From contig JAICJI010000003.1 of the NCBI GenBank assembly GCA_025928515.1, forward strand, positions 1 to 64,000: a DNA stretch of 64,000 nt, read 5' to 3'. Under the pieces are notes generated by a model. That model did no database searches and was not told where the DNA came from. It saw nothing but the letters and a program-made list of their open reading frames with translations. This document shows positions 43,366 through 51,644 of this stretch, one piece after another. Position numbers and translations under genes: made by a program. Origin of the DNA: Thermoleophilia bacterium (lineage in GTDB: Bacteria > Actinomycetota > Thermoleophilia > Gaiellales > Gaiellaceae). How positions within the stretch are numbered: the stretch's first letter is position 1; every line of letters begins with the position of its first letter.

Positions 43366-44019
43366 CTAGACCGGAATCGCCCAGCCAACCTCGCCGAAGA
43401 CCGTGTACGAGCGTCCGGTGTAACCCCCGCTCGCTATCACGCGCCCGCCCTTGCCACGGACGAAGATGAACGCGCCCTCGATCCGACGGTAGAGCGCCTC
43501 GACAAGCCTCGGTGCTCCGGCCAGGCGGACGAAGTTGCGGGGGTGACGGGGGCTGACGACGATCACCGGTGCGTAGGCCAAGGGGTGCAGAAGCTGGAGG
43601 CTGTCGATCCGCGCGCCCGACCGCCTAGCCGCGGAGTCGATCGCTCTCACGACCTGCCGCCGAGAGGCGCGCTTGACCTTGCCGAGCCGATGCATTCCGG
43701 GATACGAACACGCGCAATTGACGGCAGGGAAGCCGAGCGTGACATCACCGATCGGCCCCGGGCGGACAAGCCGCACCGAGTGGAGCGGGTACCCGTGCGC
43801 CGCGTAGACGCTCGCCGCGACATACCCCCTCCACTGCGCCTCCTGCGAGCCCGAGACGATCACGACCCTCCTGCCGCCGTGGGCGAGGTACGCCAAGCCG
43901 GGCCGGGCGTGCATCGCCTGGAGCGCGTCGCGAAGCACGTGCTGCCGCGGCGCAGCGGCGAGAGCGGCGCCGACGCCGACGCTCGCAGCGAGCAGCAGGG
44001 TCACCCCGACTCTCGTCAC
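43366..44019 (-). CDS. exported hypothetical protein
   Basis: A ~217-residue protein. A GTG at 44019 begins a signal-peptide-like stretch (RVGVTLLLAASVGVGAALAAA), followed by a basic mature domain with LRDALQAMHARPGLAYL, PAVNCACSYPGMHRLG and APVIVVSPRHPRNFVRLAG. No family is recognised. The reading frame continues upstream to ATG candidates (about 44180), but that region holds the promoter of the divergent regulator, so the later start is preferred. Confidence in the start is low. Confidence 0.55.
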   Translation of the reverse strand: MTRVGVTLLLAASVGVGAALAAAPRQHVLRDALQAMHARPGLAYLAHGGRRVVIVSGSQEAQWRGYVAASVYAAHGYPLHSVRLVRPGPIGDVTLGFPAVNCACSYPGMHRLGKVKRASRRQVVRAIDSAARRSGARIDSLQLLHPLAYAPVIVVSPRHPRNFVRLAGAPRLVEALYRRIEGAFIFVRGKGGRVIASGGYTGRSYTVFGEVGWAIPV

Positions 44020-44143
44020 GCTGGTAATACGTCGCCGAGCCGCGCTCTCGTCACCCTCCTCGCGGGACGCCGAACTGCGCGAGGAAGTCGTGCACGCAAG
44101 GAAGCCCCTTCTCGTGATTGCCTCAGCCGATCGTAGGCCAGGC

Positions 44144-44173
44144 TTGACTCTGCTCGTCCGAGGGTCGTAGAGT
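44144..44173 (+). promoter_or_regulatory. sigma70-type promoter of the cupin regulator
   Basis: TTGACT (44144-44149) and TAGAGT (44168-44173) are separated by 18 bases, a good housekeeping-type promoter. It lies 30 bases from the regulator ATG at 44203 and directly in front of the operator at 44185-44203. Confidence 0.6.
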
Positions 44174-44184
44174 CGCTTCATGTC

Positions 44185-44203
44185 TCTGAACCTCAAGTTC
44201 AGA
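44185..44203. promoter_or_regulatory. operator-like inverted repeat at the cupin-regulator start
   Basis: TCTGAAC and GTTCAGA form a perfect 7-base inverted repeat with a 5-base spacer (CTCAA). Its last base is the A of the regulator's ATG, and it lies just downstream of the TTGACT/TAGAGT promoter. That position is ideal for autorepression by the HTH regulator encoded immediately after. Confidence 0.65.
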
Positions 44204-44784
44204 TGACTGAACCGGCCGCCGGCGCGCAGACGAACGGCCGCCTCGAGGTCGGTGAGCGCCTGCGCGCGATTCGGGTGCTGCGCCGGCGGACGCTGCGCGA
44301 GGTGGCCCAGTCGGCCGGAGTCAGCGAGAGCTTCGTCAGCCAACTGGAACGCGGCCGCTCGAACGCGAGCGTCGCCACCCTGCAACGGCTCGCGAACGCG
44401 CTCGGGATCGAGATCTCGGACCTCTTCGCCGGCGAGCCGCAGTCGGGGCCACGCGTCCTGCGCCGGCAGGAGCGTCAGCTGCTCGAGTGGGGACACCTCG
44501 GCCGCAAGGCGCTCCTCACGCCGAAGCCGTTCCACTCGCTCGAGGTCGTGGCGGCAGCGTTCGATCCCGGCGGCTCGACGGGCGACGAGCCGTACACGCA
44601 CGGCGACTCGGAGGAGCTCCTGCTCGTCATCGCAGGACAGGTGCATGTGCAGCTCGGGAGTGAACTCCTCGACCTCTCGGCCGGCGACAGCGTCAACTAC
44701 CGGAGCTCGACTCCGCACCGCGTCACCAATCCCGGCGACGAGCCCGCGGAGGTTCTGTTCGTCATCAGTCCGCCCAGCTACTAA
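44203..44784 (+). CDS. XRE-type regulator with C-terminal cupin (PuuR-like)
   Basis: A 193-residue transcription factor. The N-terminal HTH (about 16-72) reads GERLRAIRVLRRRTLREVAQSAGVSESFVSQLERGRSNASVATL in part, and the C-terminal cupin domain (about 115-185) shows the metal-site blocks PYTHGDSEELLLVIAGQV and TPHRVTNPGDEP. This is the plan of PuuR and related regulators of polyamine, amine or amino-acid catabolism. It heads a cluster of polyamine-type ABC transporter, amidohydrolase and permease genes. A strong operator-like repeat overlaps its start codon, suggesting autoregulation. Confidence 0.9.
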   Translation: MTEPAAGAQTNGRLEVGERLRAIRVLRRRTLREVAQSAGVSESFVSQLERGRSNASVATLQRLANALGIEISDLFAGEPQSGPRVLRRQERQLLEWGHLGRKALLTPKPFHSLEVVAAAFDPGGSTGDEPYTHGDSEELLLVIAGQVHVQLGSELLDLSAGDSVNYRSSTPHRVTNPGDEPAEVLFVISPPSY

Positions 44785-44808
44785 CGCCAACGCCCAAAGG
44801 AGGCGTCA

Positions 44809-45933
44809 ATGGACGTGGAGGGTGAACCGTTCGACCGCCGGCTCTCTCGCAGAGAGATGTTGCGCTTGGCCGGGTTCGCAGCGGGAGTGACGGTCGTCGC
44901 CGGCCCGGCGGCGGCCTGCGGCGCCGCAGCGAAGAAGGTCTCGTCGAGCACGAAGGAGACGGGGCAACTGCATGTGCTCGACTGGGCGGGCTACGAGAAC
45001 GACGGCGGCCAGCCGATGTTCGCCGCCTACGTCCACGCGCACCCGCAGAACAAGCCGCAGTTCACGTACATGACGAACGAGGCGGACGCTCTCGCGAAGA
45101 TCCGTGCCGGGCTGAAGCCGGACCTCTTCCGGCCGTACATCGGCTGGGTCGAGTACTTCGCCAAGAGCGGCCTCGTCCAGCCGTGGGACCCGAGCCTGAT
45201 CTCGAACTTCAAGCACCTCAACCAGTTCATGGTCAAGGCCGGCCAGTACCAGGGAAAGCAGTACGGCATCCCGGACGACTGGGGCTTCGACGCGATTCTC
45301 TACCGCAGCGACAAGGTGACGCCGAAGTCGCAGTCCTGGGATCTGCTCTGGGACGATCGCTACGCGGGCAAGATCGCGTGGTTCGACGACATCGAGATGC
45401 TGGAGATCGCCGGCCTGTACCTCGGGTTCCCGAACACCTGGGAGCAGACCGACGACCAGCTGAACCAGTCCAAGCAGCTGCTCATCTCGAAGAAGCACCT
45501 CGCGAAGGTGATCTGGTCGTCAGAGACGACGCTCGACCAGGCTTTCGCGGCCGGGGACATCTGGATCGCGTACGCGTGGCCGGCCGACTGGGTGTACATG
45601 AAGGCGAAGAAGCTCGACGTGACCTACATGCGCCCGAAGGAGCTCCCGATCGCCTGGGTCGGCTATTTCATGCTCCTCAAGGACACGCCGCGCTTCAACC
45701 TCGCGCACGCGTACGTCGACGCCTGGAGCTCGACGAAGAGTGCGAAGTGGTTGGAGGACAACTACGCCTACGGCCACGCCAACACGGTCGCGCGGCCGGC
45801 GTCGGCGGACACGCTGAAGGCGCTCCTCCTCAACAACCCGAAGGGCATCGTGGAGCCGAACGCCCACCTCGACCGCGACATCCCGCGGCGGGCGCAGTAC
45901 GAGAAGGCCTGGGAAGAGGTGAAAGCTGCGTAG
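44809..45933 (+). CDS. spermidine/putrescine-type ABC substrate-binding protein (PotD-like)
   Basis: A 374-residue extracellular binding protein. The N-terminus has a Tat-like twin-arginine context (RRLSRREMLRLAGFAAG) and a Cys in AAACGAAA that could be a lipidation site. The mature protein shows LHVLDWAGYEN at the start and family features GIPDDWGFDAILYRSDKV and WIAYAWPADWVY, matching PotD/PotF-type polyamine-binding proteins. ATG at 44809 follows an AAAGGAGG ribosome site. It heads the transport operon with two permeases after it, but no ATPase gene follows. Confidence 0.9.
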   Translation: MDVEGEPFDRRLSRREMLRLAGFAAGVTVVAGPAAACGAAAKKVSSSTKETGQLHVLDWAGYENDGGQPMFAAYVHAHPQNKPQFTYMTNEADALAKIRAGLKPDLFRPYIGWVEYFAKSGLVQPWDPSLISNFKHLNQFMVKAGQYQGKQYGIPDDWGFDAILYRSDKVTPKSQSWDLLWDDRYAGKIAWFDDIEMLEIAGLYLGFPNTWEQTDDQLNQSKQLLISKKHLAKVIWSSETTLDQAFAAGDIWIAYAWPADWVYMKAKKLDVTYMRPKELPIAWVGYFMLLKDTPRFNLAHAYVDAWSSTKSAKWLEDNYAYGHANTVARPASADTLKALLLNNPKGIVEPNAHLDRDIPRRAQYEKAWEEVKAA

Positions 45934-45950
45934 CTAAGTCGGTGGCACAG

Positions 45951-46847
45951 ATGGCGGTCGAGGTCGCCGCGGTTCCCAAGCCGCGGCGGCGCCGGCTGCG
46001 GCACGCTCTCGTCACGCCCGGCCTTCTGGGGCTCCCGATCGGCTGGCTGATCTGCTTCTTCCTGGTCCCGGTCGGCATCGTCGCCGCGTACAGCCTCGGC
46101 CCGTCGCTGGCCGCAAGCCCGCATCCGGTCACGCTCAAGACGTGGCACGACTTTCTGCACAGCACGACGTACCTGCGGCTGTTCTGGAGCTCGTTGCAGC
46201 TCTCGCTGATCGTGTCGGTGCTGGTCGTCGCGGTCGCGTACCCACTCGCGTACTACCTCGCACTGTCCGGGACGAAGCGGAAATACGTCCTGCTTCTGCT
46301 GCTGATCGCGCCCTTCCTGACCAGCTACCTGCTGCGCGTGCTCGCGTGGAAGATCATCCTCGGTAACCAGGGCCCGATCGACAGCTTCCTCTCATCGGTC
46401 GGGCTGCACCCGCTCTCGCTCATCTACACGCGGTTCGCGGTCATCCTCGTACTCGGCTACATCTGGCTTCCGTTCGTCGCCCTCCCCATCTTCGTCTCAC
46501 TCGAGAGTCTCGACCGCGGATTGCTCGAGGCGGCGAGCGACCTCTACGCGAGCCGGCTCCAGGCGTTCGGGCGCGTGACCCTGCCGCTGAGCTTGCCGGG
46601 TGTCTTCGCCGCGTTCCTGTTCGTGTTCATCCCGACGCTCGGCGAGTTCGTGACACCGTCGCTCGTCGGGGGAACCAGCAGCTCGTCGGGCTACATGTAC
46701 GGCAATGCGATCCAGGACCTGTTCGTGCACGGCTTCCCCGATTGGGAGACCGGGTCGGTCCTCGCCATCTTCCTGCTCGGGGTGGTCGCCGTCCTGATGG
46801 TCGTCTTCTCCCGGTTCCTGCAACCGCGCCAGGTAGCGGCCGACTGA
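45951..46847 (+). CDS. PotB-type ABC transporter permease
   Basis: A 298-residue permease with six to seven helices. The EAA-type loop is the segment EAASDLYASRLQAFGRVTLPLSLPG, the site that contacts the ATPase. Family landmarks: FLTSYLLRVLAWKIILGNQG and FIPTLGEFVTPSLVGG, as in PotB/PotH. ATG at 45951 is preferred; a GTG at 45942 is also possible. It lies 17 bases after the binding-protein gene; its stop overlaps the next permease start (TGATG). Confidence 0.9.
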   Translation: MAVEVAAVPKPRRRRLRHALVTPGLLGLPIGWLICFFLVPVGIVAAYSLGPSLAASPHPVTLKTWHDFLHSTTYLRLFWSSLQLSLIVSVLVVAVAYPLAYYLALSGTKRKYVLLLLLIAPFLTSYLLRVLAWKIILGNQGPIDSFLSSVGLHPLSLIYTRFAVILVLGYIWLPFVALPIFVSLESLDRGLLEAASDLYASRLQAFGRVTLPLSLPGVFAAFLFVFIPTLGEFVTPSLVGGTSSSSGYMYGNAIQDLFVHGFPDWETGSVLAIFLLGVVAVLMVVFSRFLQPRQVAAD

Positions 46848-47656
46848 TGGACGTCGCGCTCTCGCGCAACGGCAGGCGGCTCATGCGGGTGTTCTTCGCA
46901 CTCGCCGTGGTCTTCCTCTACGCGCCGATTGCGGTCCTACTCCTGTTCTCGTTCAACAACTCGGAGCTGCCGTCATTCCCGCTCAGCGGCTTCACGCTCC
47001 AGTGGTACCACGAGTTCCTCACGAACTCCGACATCCAGAACGCGCTCGTGACGAGCGCGAAGGTCGCGGCCCTGTCGAGCGTTGGCGCCGTCGCGCTCGG
47101 CATCCTCGCCTCGATTGCCCTCGTTCGCCGCGCCTTCCGCGGCAAGAGCCCTATCTCCGCCCTCCTGCTCAGCCCGCTCGTCATCCCCTACGTCGTCTTC
47201 GGGATCTCGCTTCTGCTGCTCTACCACACGCTCGGGATCTCGCTTGGGATTCTCACGATCGTGGTCGGACACGTCGTGATCACGCTGCCGTACACGATCC
47301 TCGTCCTCATGCCCAGGCTGCAGCAGGTGGACGTCGCCCTCGAGGAGGCGGCCTACGACCTTTTTGCCAACCGACTGCAGACGTTCCGCTTCGTGACGTT
47401 TCCGCTGATCCTGCCCGCGGTGGTATCGGCCTTCCTGATCGCGTTCACGACCTCGTTCGACGAATACGCGGTCGCCTCGTTCGTCAATGGCTCGACGACG
47501 ACGTTCCCGATCTACCTCATCTCGGCGTTCCGGAGCCCGCACAACCTGCCGCAGGTGATCGCGGTGGCGGTGGTCGTGATCACGATCTCGCTGCTCGTCG
47601 TCGTCGCTGCCGAGGTATGGCGCCGCCGGGCGGAGGCCCGGCTCGAAGCGGCCTGA
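46847..47656 (+). CDS. PotC-type ABC transporter permease
   Basis: A 269-residue permease with six helices. The opening FFALAVVFLYAPIAVLLLFSFNNSE is the standard PotC N-terminus; the EAA-type loop is LEEAAYDLFANRLQTFRFVTFPLILPA; the last helices follow FDEYAVASFVNG. Together with the PotB-like permease it forms the membrane pore. The start codon overlaps the previous stop by one base. The gene ends 16 bases before the amidohydrolase start; the expected PotA-type ATPase gene is missing here. Confidence 0.92.
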   Translation: MDVALSRNGRRLMRVFFALAVVFLYAPIAVLLLFSFNNSELPSFPLSGFTLQWYHEFLTNSDIQNALVTSAKVAALSSVGAVALGILASIALVRRAFRGKSPISALLLSPLVIPYVVFGISLLLLYHTLGISLGILTIVVGHVVITLPYTILVLMPRLQQVDVALEEAAYDLFANRLQTFRFVTFPLILPAVVSAFLIAFTTSFDEYAVASFVNGSTTTFPIYLISAFRSPHNLPQVIAVAVVVITISLLVVVAAEVWRRRAEARLEAA

Positions 47657-47672
47657 CGACTACGCTCGGCTC

Positions 47673-49184
47673 GTGCTGCTCGAGAACGGGACGATCCGCA
47701 CGCTCGACCCGTCGCTGCCGACGGTCAACTCGCTCTGGGTCGCCGGCGAGCGGATCGCGGGCGGCGTCGGCGTGCACGAGACATCGCTCCCCAGCCCGGA
47801 GACGGTGAACCTCGGCGGACGTTGTGTCCTGCCCGGCTTCACCGACTCGCACGTCCACTTCCCCACGTGGGCGCTCGCGCGGCAGGACGTTCGGCTGCAC
47901 GGCTGCGAGTCGCTCGCCGAGGCCCTCGACTGCGTGCGAGCGGCGCCGAAGGACGGCAGCTGGCTGCGAGGACAGGGGTGGCGCGACGCCGACTGGCCCG
48001 ACGGGCCGCCCACCCGCCAGGCGCTCGACGAGATCGAGCCTACGCGGCCGGCGATGCTGATCTCGAAGGACTACCACGCGCTGTGGCTCAACTCGGCGGC
48101 GCTCGCGCTCGCGGAAGGCGACCTCGAGGTCGAGGGTGGAGTCGTCGTCCGGGACGAGCGCGGCGAGCCGACCGGCATCCTCTACGAAGAGGCAGCGTGG
48201 CGCTTCAAGGCCCGTTTTGTGAGCATCGAGGCCGACGAGTACGTCGCCGCCATGCGCGACGGCGTACGGGTCGCGTCGGCCCGCGGTGTCACCTCGCTGC
48301 ACGACAAGGACGGTTGGCTCGGCGCGATCGGCCTCTGGCAGCGGCTCGAGCAGCAAGGAGGCCTGCCGCTGCGGGTCTGGCAGTCGACGCCGGCCGACCA
48401 GCTCAGCCACCTCCGCAGCCTCGGTCTGCGCAGCGGCGTGGGGTCCCCGCTCCTACGGCTCGGCTACCTGAAGACGTTCATGGACGGGACGCTCGGCTCG
48501 CAGACGGCGTGGCTCTCCGACGGGAGCGGCGTCGTGATCACGTCGAGCGAGGAGCTCGAGGAGATCGTGCGCGAGGGCGCCGAAGCCGGCTGGCCGGTGG
48601 GAGTGCACGCGATCGGCGACGCAGCGAACCGGGCGGCCCTCGACGCGTTCGAGCGTTCGCGGGAGGCGTGGCAGCCACGCGGCCTGCGCCAGCGGATCGA
48701 GCACGCGCAGTGCCTCGCGCCGGAGGACGTCGGGCGCTTCGCGGAGCTCGGCGTGACCGTGTCCGTCCAGTTCTCGCACGCGCCGTCCGACGAGGGGCTC
48801 GCCAAGCGCTACTGGGCCGACCGCCTCGACGGCACGTACTCGTTCCGCTCCCTCCTCGACTCCGGCGCCGTGCTCGCGAACGGCTCCGACGCACCCGTCG
48901 AAGAACTCGAGCCGTGGGCAGGCATCGTCGCTGCCGTCCTCGACCACTGGCGCGAGGATCAGCGGCTCACGCTCGAGCAGGCGCTCCACGCGGTCTGTGT
49001 CGCGCCGGCCTGGTTGTCTCACGACGAGCGCTTGCGCGGAACCCTCGTCCCGGGCCGCTACGCCGATCTCGTCGTCCTCGACCGCGACCCGTTCGCCTGC
49101 GAGCCCGAGGAGCTCCGCGAGGTACAGGTCGTCGCAACGATGCTCGGCGGCCGCTGGACGCACAACCCGCCGCCCTGGGATTGA
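47673..49184 (+). CDS. YtcJ-like metal-dependent amidohydrolase
   Basis: A 503-residue amidohydrolase-superfamily enzyme. The metal-binding motif HVHFP (H-x-H) follows the opening VLPGFTDSHVH. KTFMDGTLGSQTAWL contains the family's shared Gly/Ser block; VGVHAIGDAANRAALD gives further His ligands; LANGSDAPVEELEP is the conserved C-terminal Asp. This is the YtcJ/N-substituted-formamide deformylase group, which hydrolyses amides or lactams. GTG start at 47673. It lies in the polyamine/amide region between a transporter and an amino-acid permease. Confidence 0.9.
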   Translation: MLLENGTIRTLDPSLPTVNSLWVAGERIAGGVGVHETSLPSPETVNLGGRCVLPGFTDSHVHFPTWALARQDVRLHGCESLAEALDCVRAAPKDGSWLRGQGWRDADWPDGPPTRQALDEIEPTRPAMLISKDYHALWLNSAALALAEGDLEVEGGVVVRDERGEPTGILYEEAAWRFKARFVSIEADEYVAAMRDGVRVASARGVTSLHDKDGWLGAIGLWQRLEQQGGLPLRVWQSTPADQLSHLRSLGLRSGVGSPLLRLGYLKTFMDGTLGSQTAWLSDGSGVVITSSEELEEIVREGAEAGWPVGVHAIGDAANRAALDAFERSREAWQPRGLRQRIEHAQCLAPEDVGRFAELGVTVSVQFSHAPSDEGLAKRYWADRLDGTYSFRSLLDSGAVLANGSDAPVEELEPWAGIVAAVLDHWREDQRLTLEQALHAVCVAPAWLSHDERLRGTLVPGRYADLVVLDRDPFACEPEELREVQVVATMLGGRWTHNPPPWD

Positions 49185-49256
49185 TCACCGGCATTTGATC
49201 AGACTGACCCCAGTGCGAGAAGATCGCAGCACCGGTCACTAACCAGGGGAGGGACG

Positions 49257-50732
49257 ATGGAGGCTGCATCCGCCAGCGGCGGCCGCTTCGAGCATTTGCG
49301 CGAGCACTCGATCGGGCTACCGCAGGTTCTGTTCCAGTCGATCACGCACATGGCGCCCGCCGCGGCCGTTGCGTACTCGATCTTCATTTCCGTGCCGCAG
49401 GCGCAGCAGGCGCTGCCGCTCTCGGTCGGCCTCGCGCTGATCGCCTGCATCTGCGCCGCGACTGCGATCGGACAGCTCGCGAAGCTGTTCCCGTCCGCCG
49501 GCGGCATGTACACGTATGCCGGCAAGACGCTGGGGCCGTGGGCCGGCTTCCTCGTGGCGTGGCTCTTCATCCTCTTCCAACCACTCGTGGCGCCCTTCCT
49601 CTACCTCGAGTTCGGCTGGGCGATGAGCGACGTCTTCTCGAACTCGATCGGCTGGCACTACAGCGGCCAGTGGTGGGTCTGGGTAGTGCTGATGACGGTG
49701 ATCGTCTTCCTGCTCACCTACCGCGACATCCGCCTCTCCACCACCGCCGGCGTGATCCTCGGTGCCTTCGAGATCCTGATCTTCGCCGCGCTTGCGCTCT
49801 GGATGATGTTCTCGAACGTGAGCGACCTGAACCTGCAGCCGTTCAACCCGCACCACGCGGTCGGCGACTGGAGCGGTGTCTTCAAGGGGATGGTGTTCGC
49901 GATCCTCGCCTTCATCGGCTTCGAGGCGTCGGCGCCGCTCGGTGAGGAGGCGCGCAACCCACGTCGCACCGTGCCACGCGCCGTCGTGGGCTCGGCGATC
50001 GCGATCGGCCTCTTCTACGTCCTCTGCTCGTACGCCTGGGTCTTCGGAGCCGGCTTCGACAACTTCGTCAACCAGGCGACGACGAATCCCGATCCGTGGC
50101 GCAGCCTCGGGAAGGCGTTCTGGGCCGGCGGCTGGGTGCTCGTCTTCCTGGCGATCTGCAACTCGATCGCAGCGAATTCGAACGCGGCCGTGAACGCGGC
50201 GACGCGGGTCTTCTACTCGCTCGCCCGCAACGGCCTTGCTCCCAAGCCGCTGGGCCGGGTGCACGAGCGCTTCAAGACGCCGAACGTCGCGATCATCTGG
50301 ATGTCGGCGTTCGCGCTCGTGGTGGCGCTGCTGTTCGGCTGGAAGTGGGGCCCGCTCGACGGCTTCTTCACGATCGCCACGCTCGCGGTGCCGCCGGTGA
50401 TCCTCGTGTACATGCTCGTCAGCGCCGGCTGCATGTACTGGTACGGGGTCAAGGCGCGAGGTCAGTTCAACCCGCTGATCCACCTGGTGCTTCCGGTCGG
50501 CGGCATCGTGCTCTTCTTCTTCCCGCTCTACTACCAGTTCGTGAAATACCCCCCCGTCTACCCGGAGAAGTACGGCAACTGGGTCGACATCGCGTGGGTC
50601 GTCCTCGGTATAGCCGTGACGGCGTTCATCGTCCTCGTGCGGCCCGACAAGCTCGCGGACGTCGACCGCGTCTATGTGGAGGACGAGAACGAGACCCCGG
50701 AGGCACGTGCAGAAACATTTCCTACCGCGTGA
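49257..50732 (+). CDS. APC-family amino acid/polyamine permease
   Basis: A 491-residue transporter with 12 helices. Visible features are PQVLFQSITHMAPAAAVAYSI (helix 1), GMYTYAGKTLGPWAGFLVAWL (substrate site Gly-rich segment) and GFEASAPLGEEARNPRRTVPRA (helix 6). The fold is LeuT-like and moves amino acids or amines in exchange or with protons. GGGGAGGGA precedes the ATG at 49257. The next gene, an acetamidase/formamidase, overlaps its 3' end by 26 bases, suggesting uptake coupled to amide or amine degradation. Confidence 0.92.
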   Translation: MEAASASGGRFEHLREHSIGLPQVLFQSITHMAPAAAVAYSIFISVPQAQQALPLSVGLALIACICAATAIGQLAKLFPSAGGMYTYAGKTLGPWAGFLVAWLFILFQPLVAPFLYLEFGWAMSDVFSNSIGWHYSGQWWVWVVLMTVIVFLLTYRDIRLSTTAGVILGAFEILIFAALALWMMFSNVSDLNLQPFNPHHAVGDWSGVFKGMVFAILAFIGFEASAPLGEEARNPRRTVPRAVVGSAIAIGLFYVLCSYAWVFGAGFDNFVNQATTNPDPWRSLGKAFWAGGWVLVFLAICNSIAANSNAAVNAATRVFYSLARNGLAPKPLGRVHERFKTPNVAIIWMSAFALVVALLFGWKWGPLDGFFTIATLAVPPVILVYMLVSAGCMYWYGVKARGQFNPLIHLVLPVGGIVLFFFPLYYQFVKYPPVYPEKYGNWVDIAWVVLGIAVTAFIVLVRPDKLADVDRVYVEDENETPEARAETFPTA

Positions 50733-51621
50733 CCAGGTGATCTGGTCGTTCGGGCCCGACCTCCAGCCAGTGCTGGAGGTCGAGCCCCGCGACGTCGTCA
50801 CCTTCGAGACGAACGACTGCTTCACCGGACAGATCCGGAGCGAGGACGACCTCGTGACCGAGATCGACCTCTCGCGGATCAACGGCGCGACCGGTCCCGT
50901 AGCGGTCAAGGGAGCCGAGCCGGGCGACTCGCTCGTGGTCGAGATCCTCGATGTCCGCCCGATCGAGTGGGGCGTCGCCACGCTCATCCCCGGCTTCGGC
51001 CAGCTGATCGACCAGGTTCAGTCGCCGCTCACCCGACTGTTCGAGGTTCGGGACGGCATGGTGAAGATGAACGAGCGCGTCTCGTTCCCGGCGATGCCCA
51101 TGGTCGGCGTCGTCGGCGTCGCGACCGACGGCGAGGAGTTGTCGAACGGGCTCGCCGGGCGCCACGGCGGCAACCTCGACGACCACTGGCACGGCGCGGG
51201 CGCGCGCATCTTCTTCCCGGTGCGGCAGCCGGGCGGGATGTTCGCGGTCGGCGACATGCACGCCGCGATGGGCGACGGCGAGATCTGTTTCACCGGCGTC
51301 GAGATCGCAGGCGAGGTCGACGTCCGCTTCGATGTCCTCAAGGGCAAGCAGGCGACGTGGCCGGTGACCGAGCTCGCCGACCGCTGGCTGCCGCACGCGA
51401 CCGCCTACGAGTTCGACGAGGCACTCGCGCTCGTGTCCGAGGAGGCAGCGCGCCTGCTCGTCGACGAGCACGGCTTCACGATCGAGGACGCGTTCATCTT
51501 TCTTTCGGTCGCCTGCGACGCAGGTGTCGCGCAAGCGTGCAAGCCTGCGGAGGGGTTCGGCACGATCGCGCGCTTCTCGATCCCGAAGATCGACGCCTGC
51601 CCCGCTCCGTTCGATCTCTAG
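50707..51621 (+). CDS. acetamidase/formamidase family protein
   Basis: A 304-residue amidase of the FmdA/AmdA family, which hydrolyses short amides to acid and ammonia. Landmarks are VTFETNDCFTGQI, AEPGDSLVVEILDV, GGNLDDHWHGAGARIFFPVR and FAVGDMHAAMGDGEI, the last two carrying conserved His/Asp metal ligands. GTG at 50707, overlapping the permease stop by 26 bases. This places amide hydrolysis directly behind an amino-acid/amine permease. Confidence 0.9.
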   Translation: MQKHFLPRDQVIWSFGPDLQPVLEVEPRDVVTFETNDCFTGQIRSEDDLVTEIDLSRINGATGPVAVKGAEPGDSLVVEILDVRPIEWGVATLIPGFGQLIDQVQSPLTRLFEVRDGMVKMNERVSFPAMPMVGVVGVATDGEELSNGLAGRHGGNLDDHWHGAGARIFFPVRQPGGMFAVGDMHAAMGDGEICFTGVEIAGEVDVRFDVLKGKQATWPVTELADRWLPHATAYEFDEALALVSEEAARLLVDEHGFTIEDAFIFLSVACDAGVAQACKPAEGFGTIARFSIPKIDACPAPFDL

Positions 51622-51631
51622 ACGCGCGGCG

Positions 51632-51637
51632 TACAAT
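51632..51637 (+). promoter_or_regulatory. -10 element of the HxlR-type regulator
   Basis: TACAAT ends 7 bases before the ATG at 51645, so transcription would start at or next to the start codon; no Shine-Dalgarno sequence lies in between. This suggests a leaderless transcript for the regulator. Confidence 0.5.
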
Positions 51638-51644
51638 CTGACGC

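Noticed and set aside
44020-44180. Extended start of the hypothetical exported protein near 44180.
   Set aside because: The extra N-terminal sequence is Arg/Ser-rich without signal features, and it would overlap the promoter of the divergent cupin regulator.
49541-50987. Long minus-strand frames opposite the APC permease gene, rich in Arg/Glu/Asp.
   Set aside because: They are antisense shadows: their composition is the reverse complement of hydrophobic membrane helices and no family motif is present.
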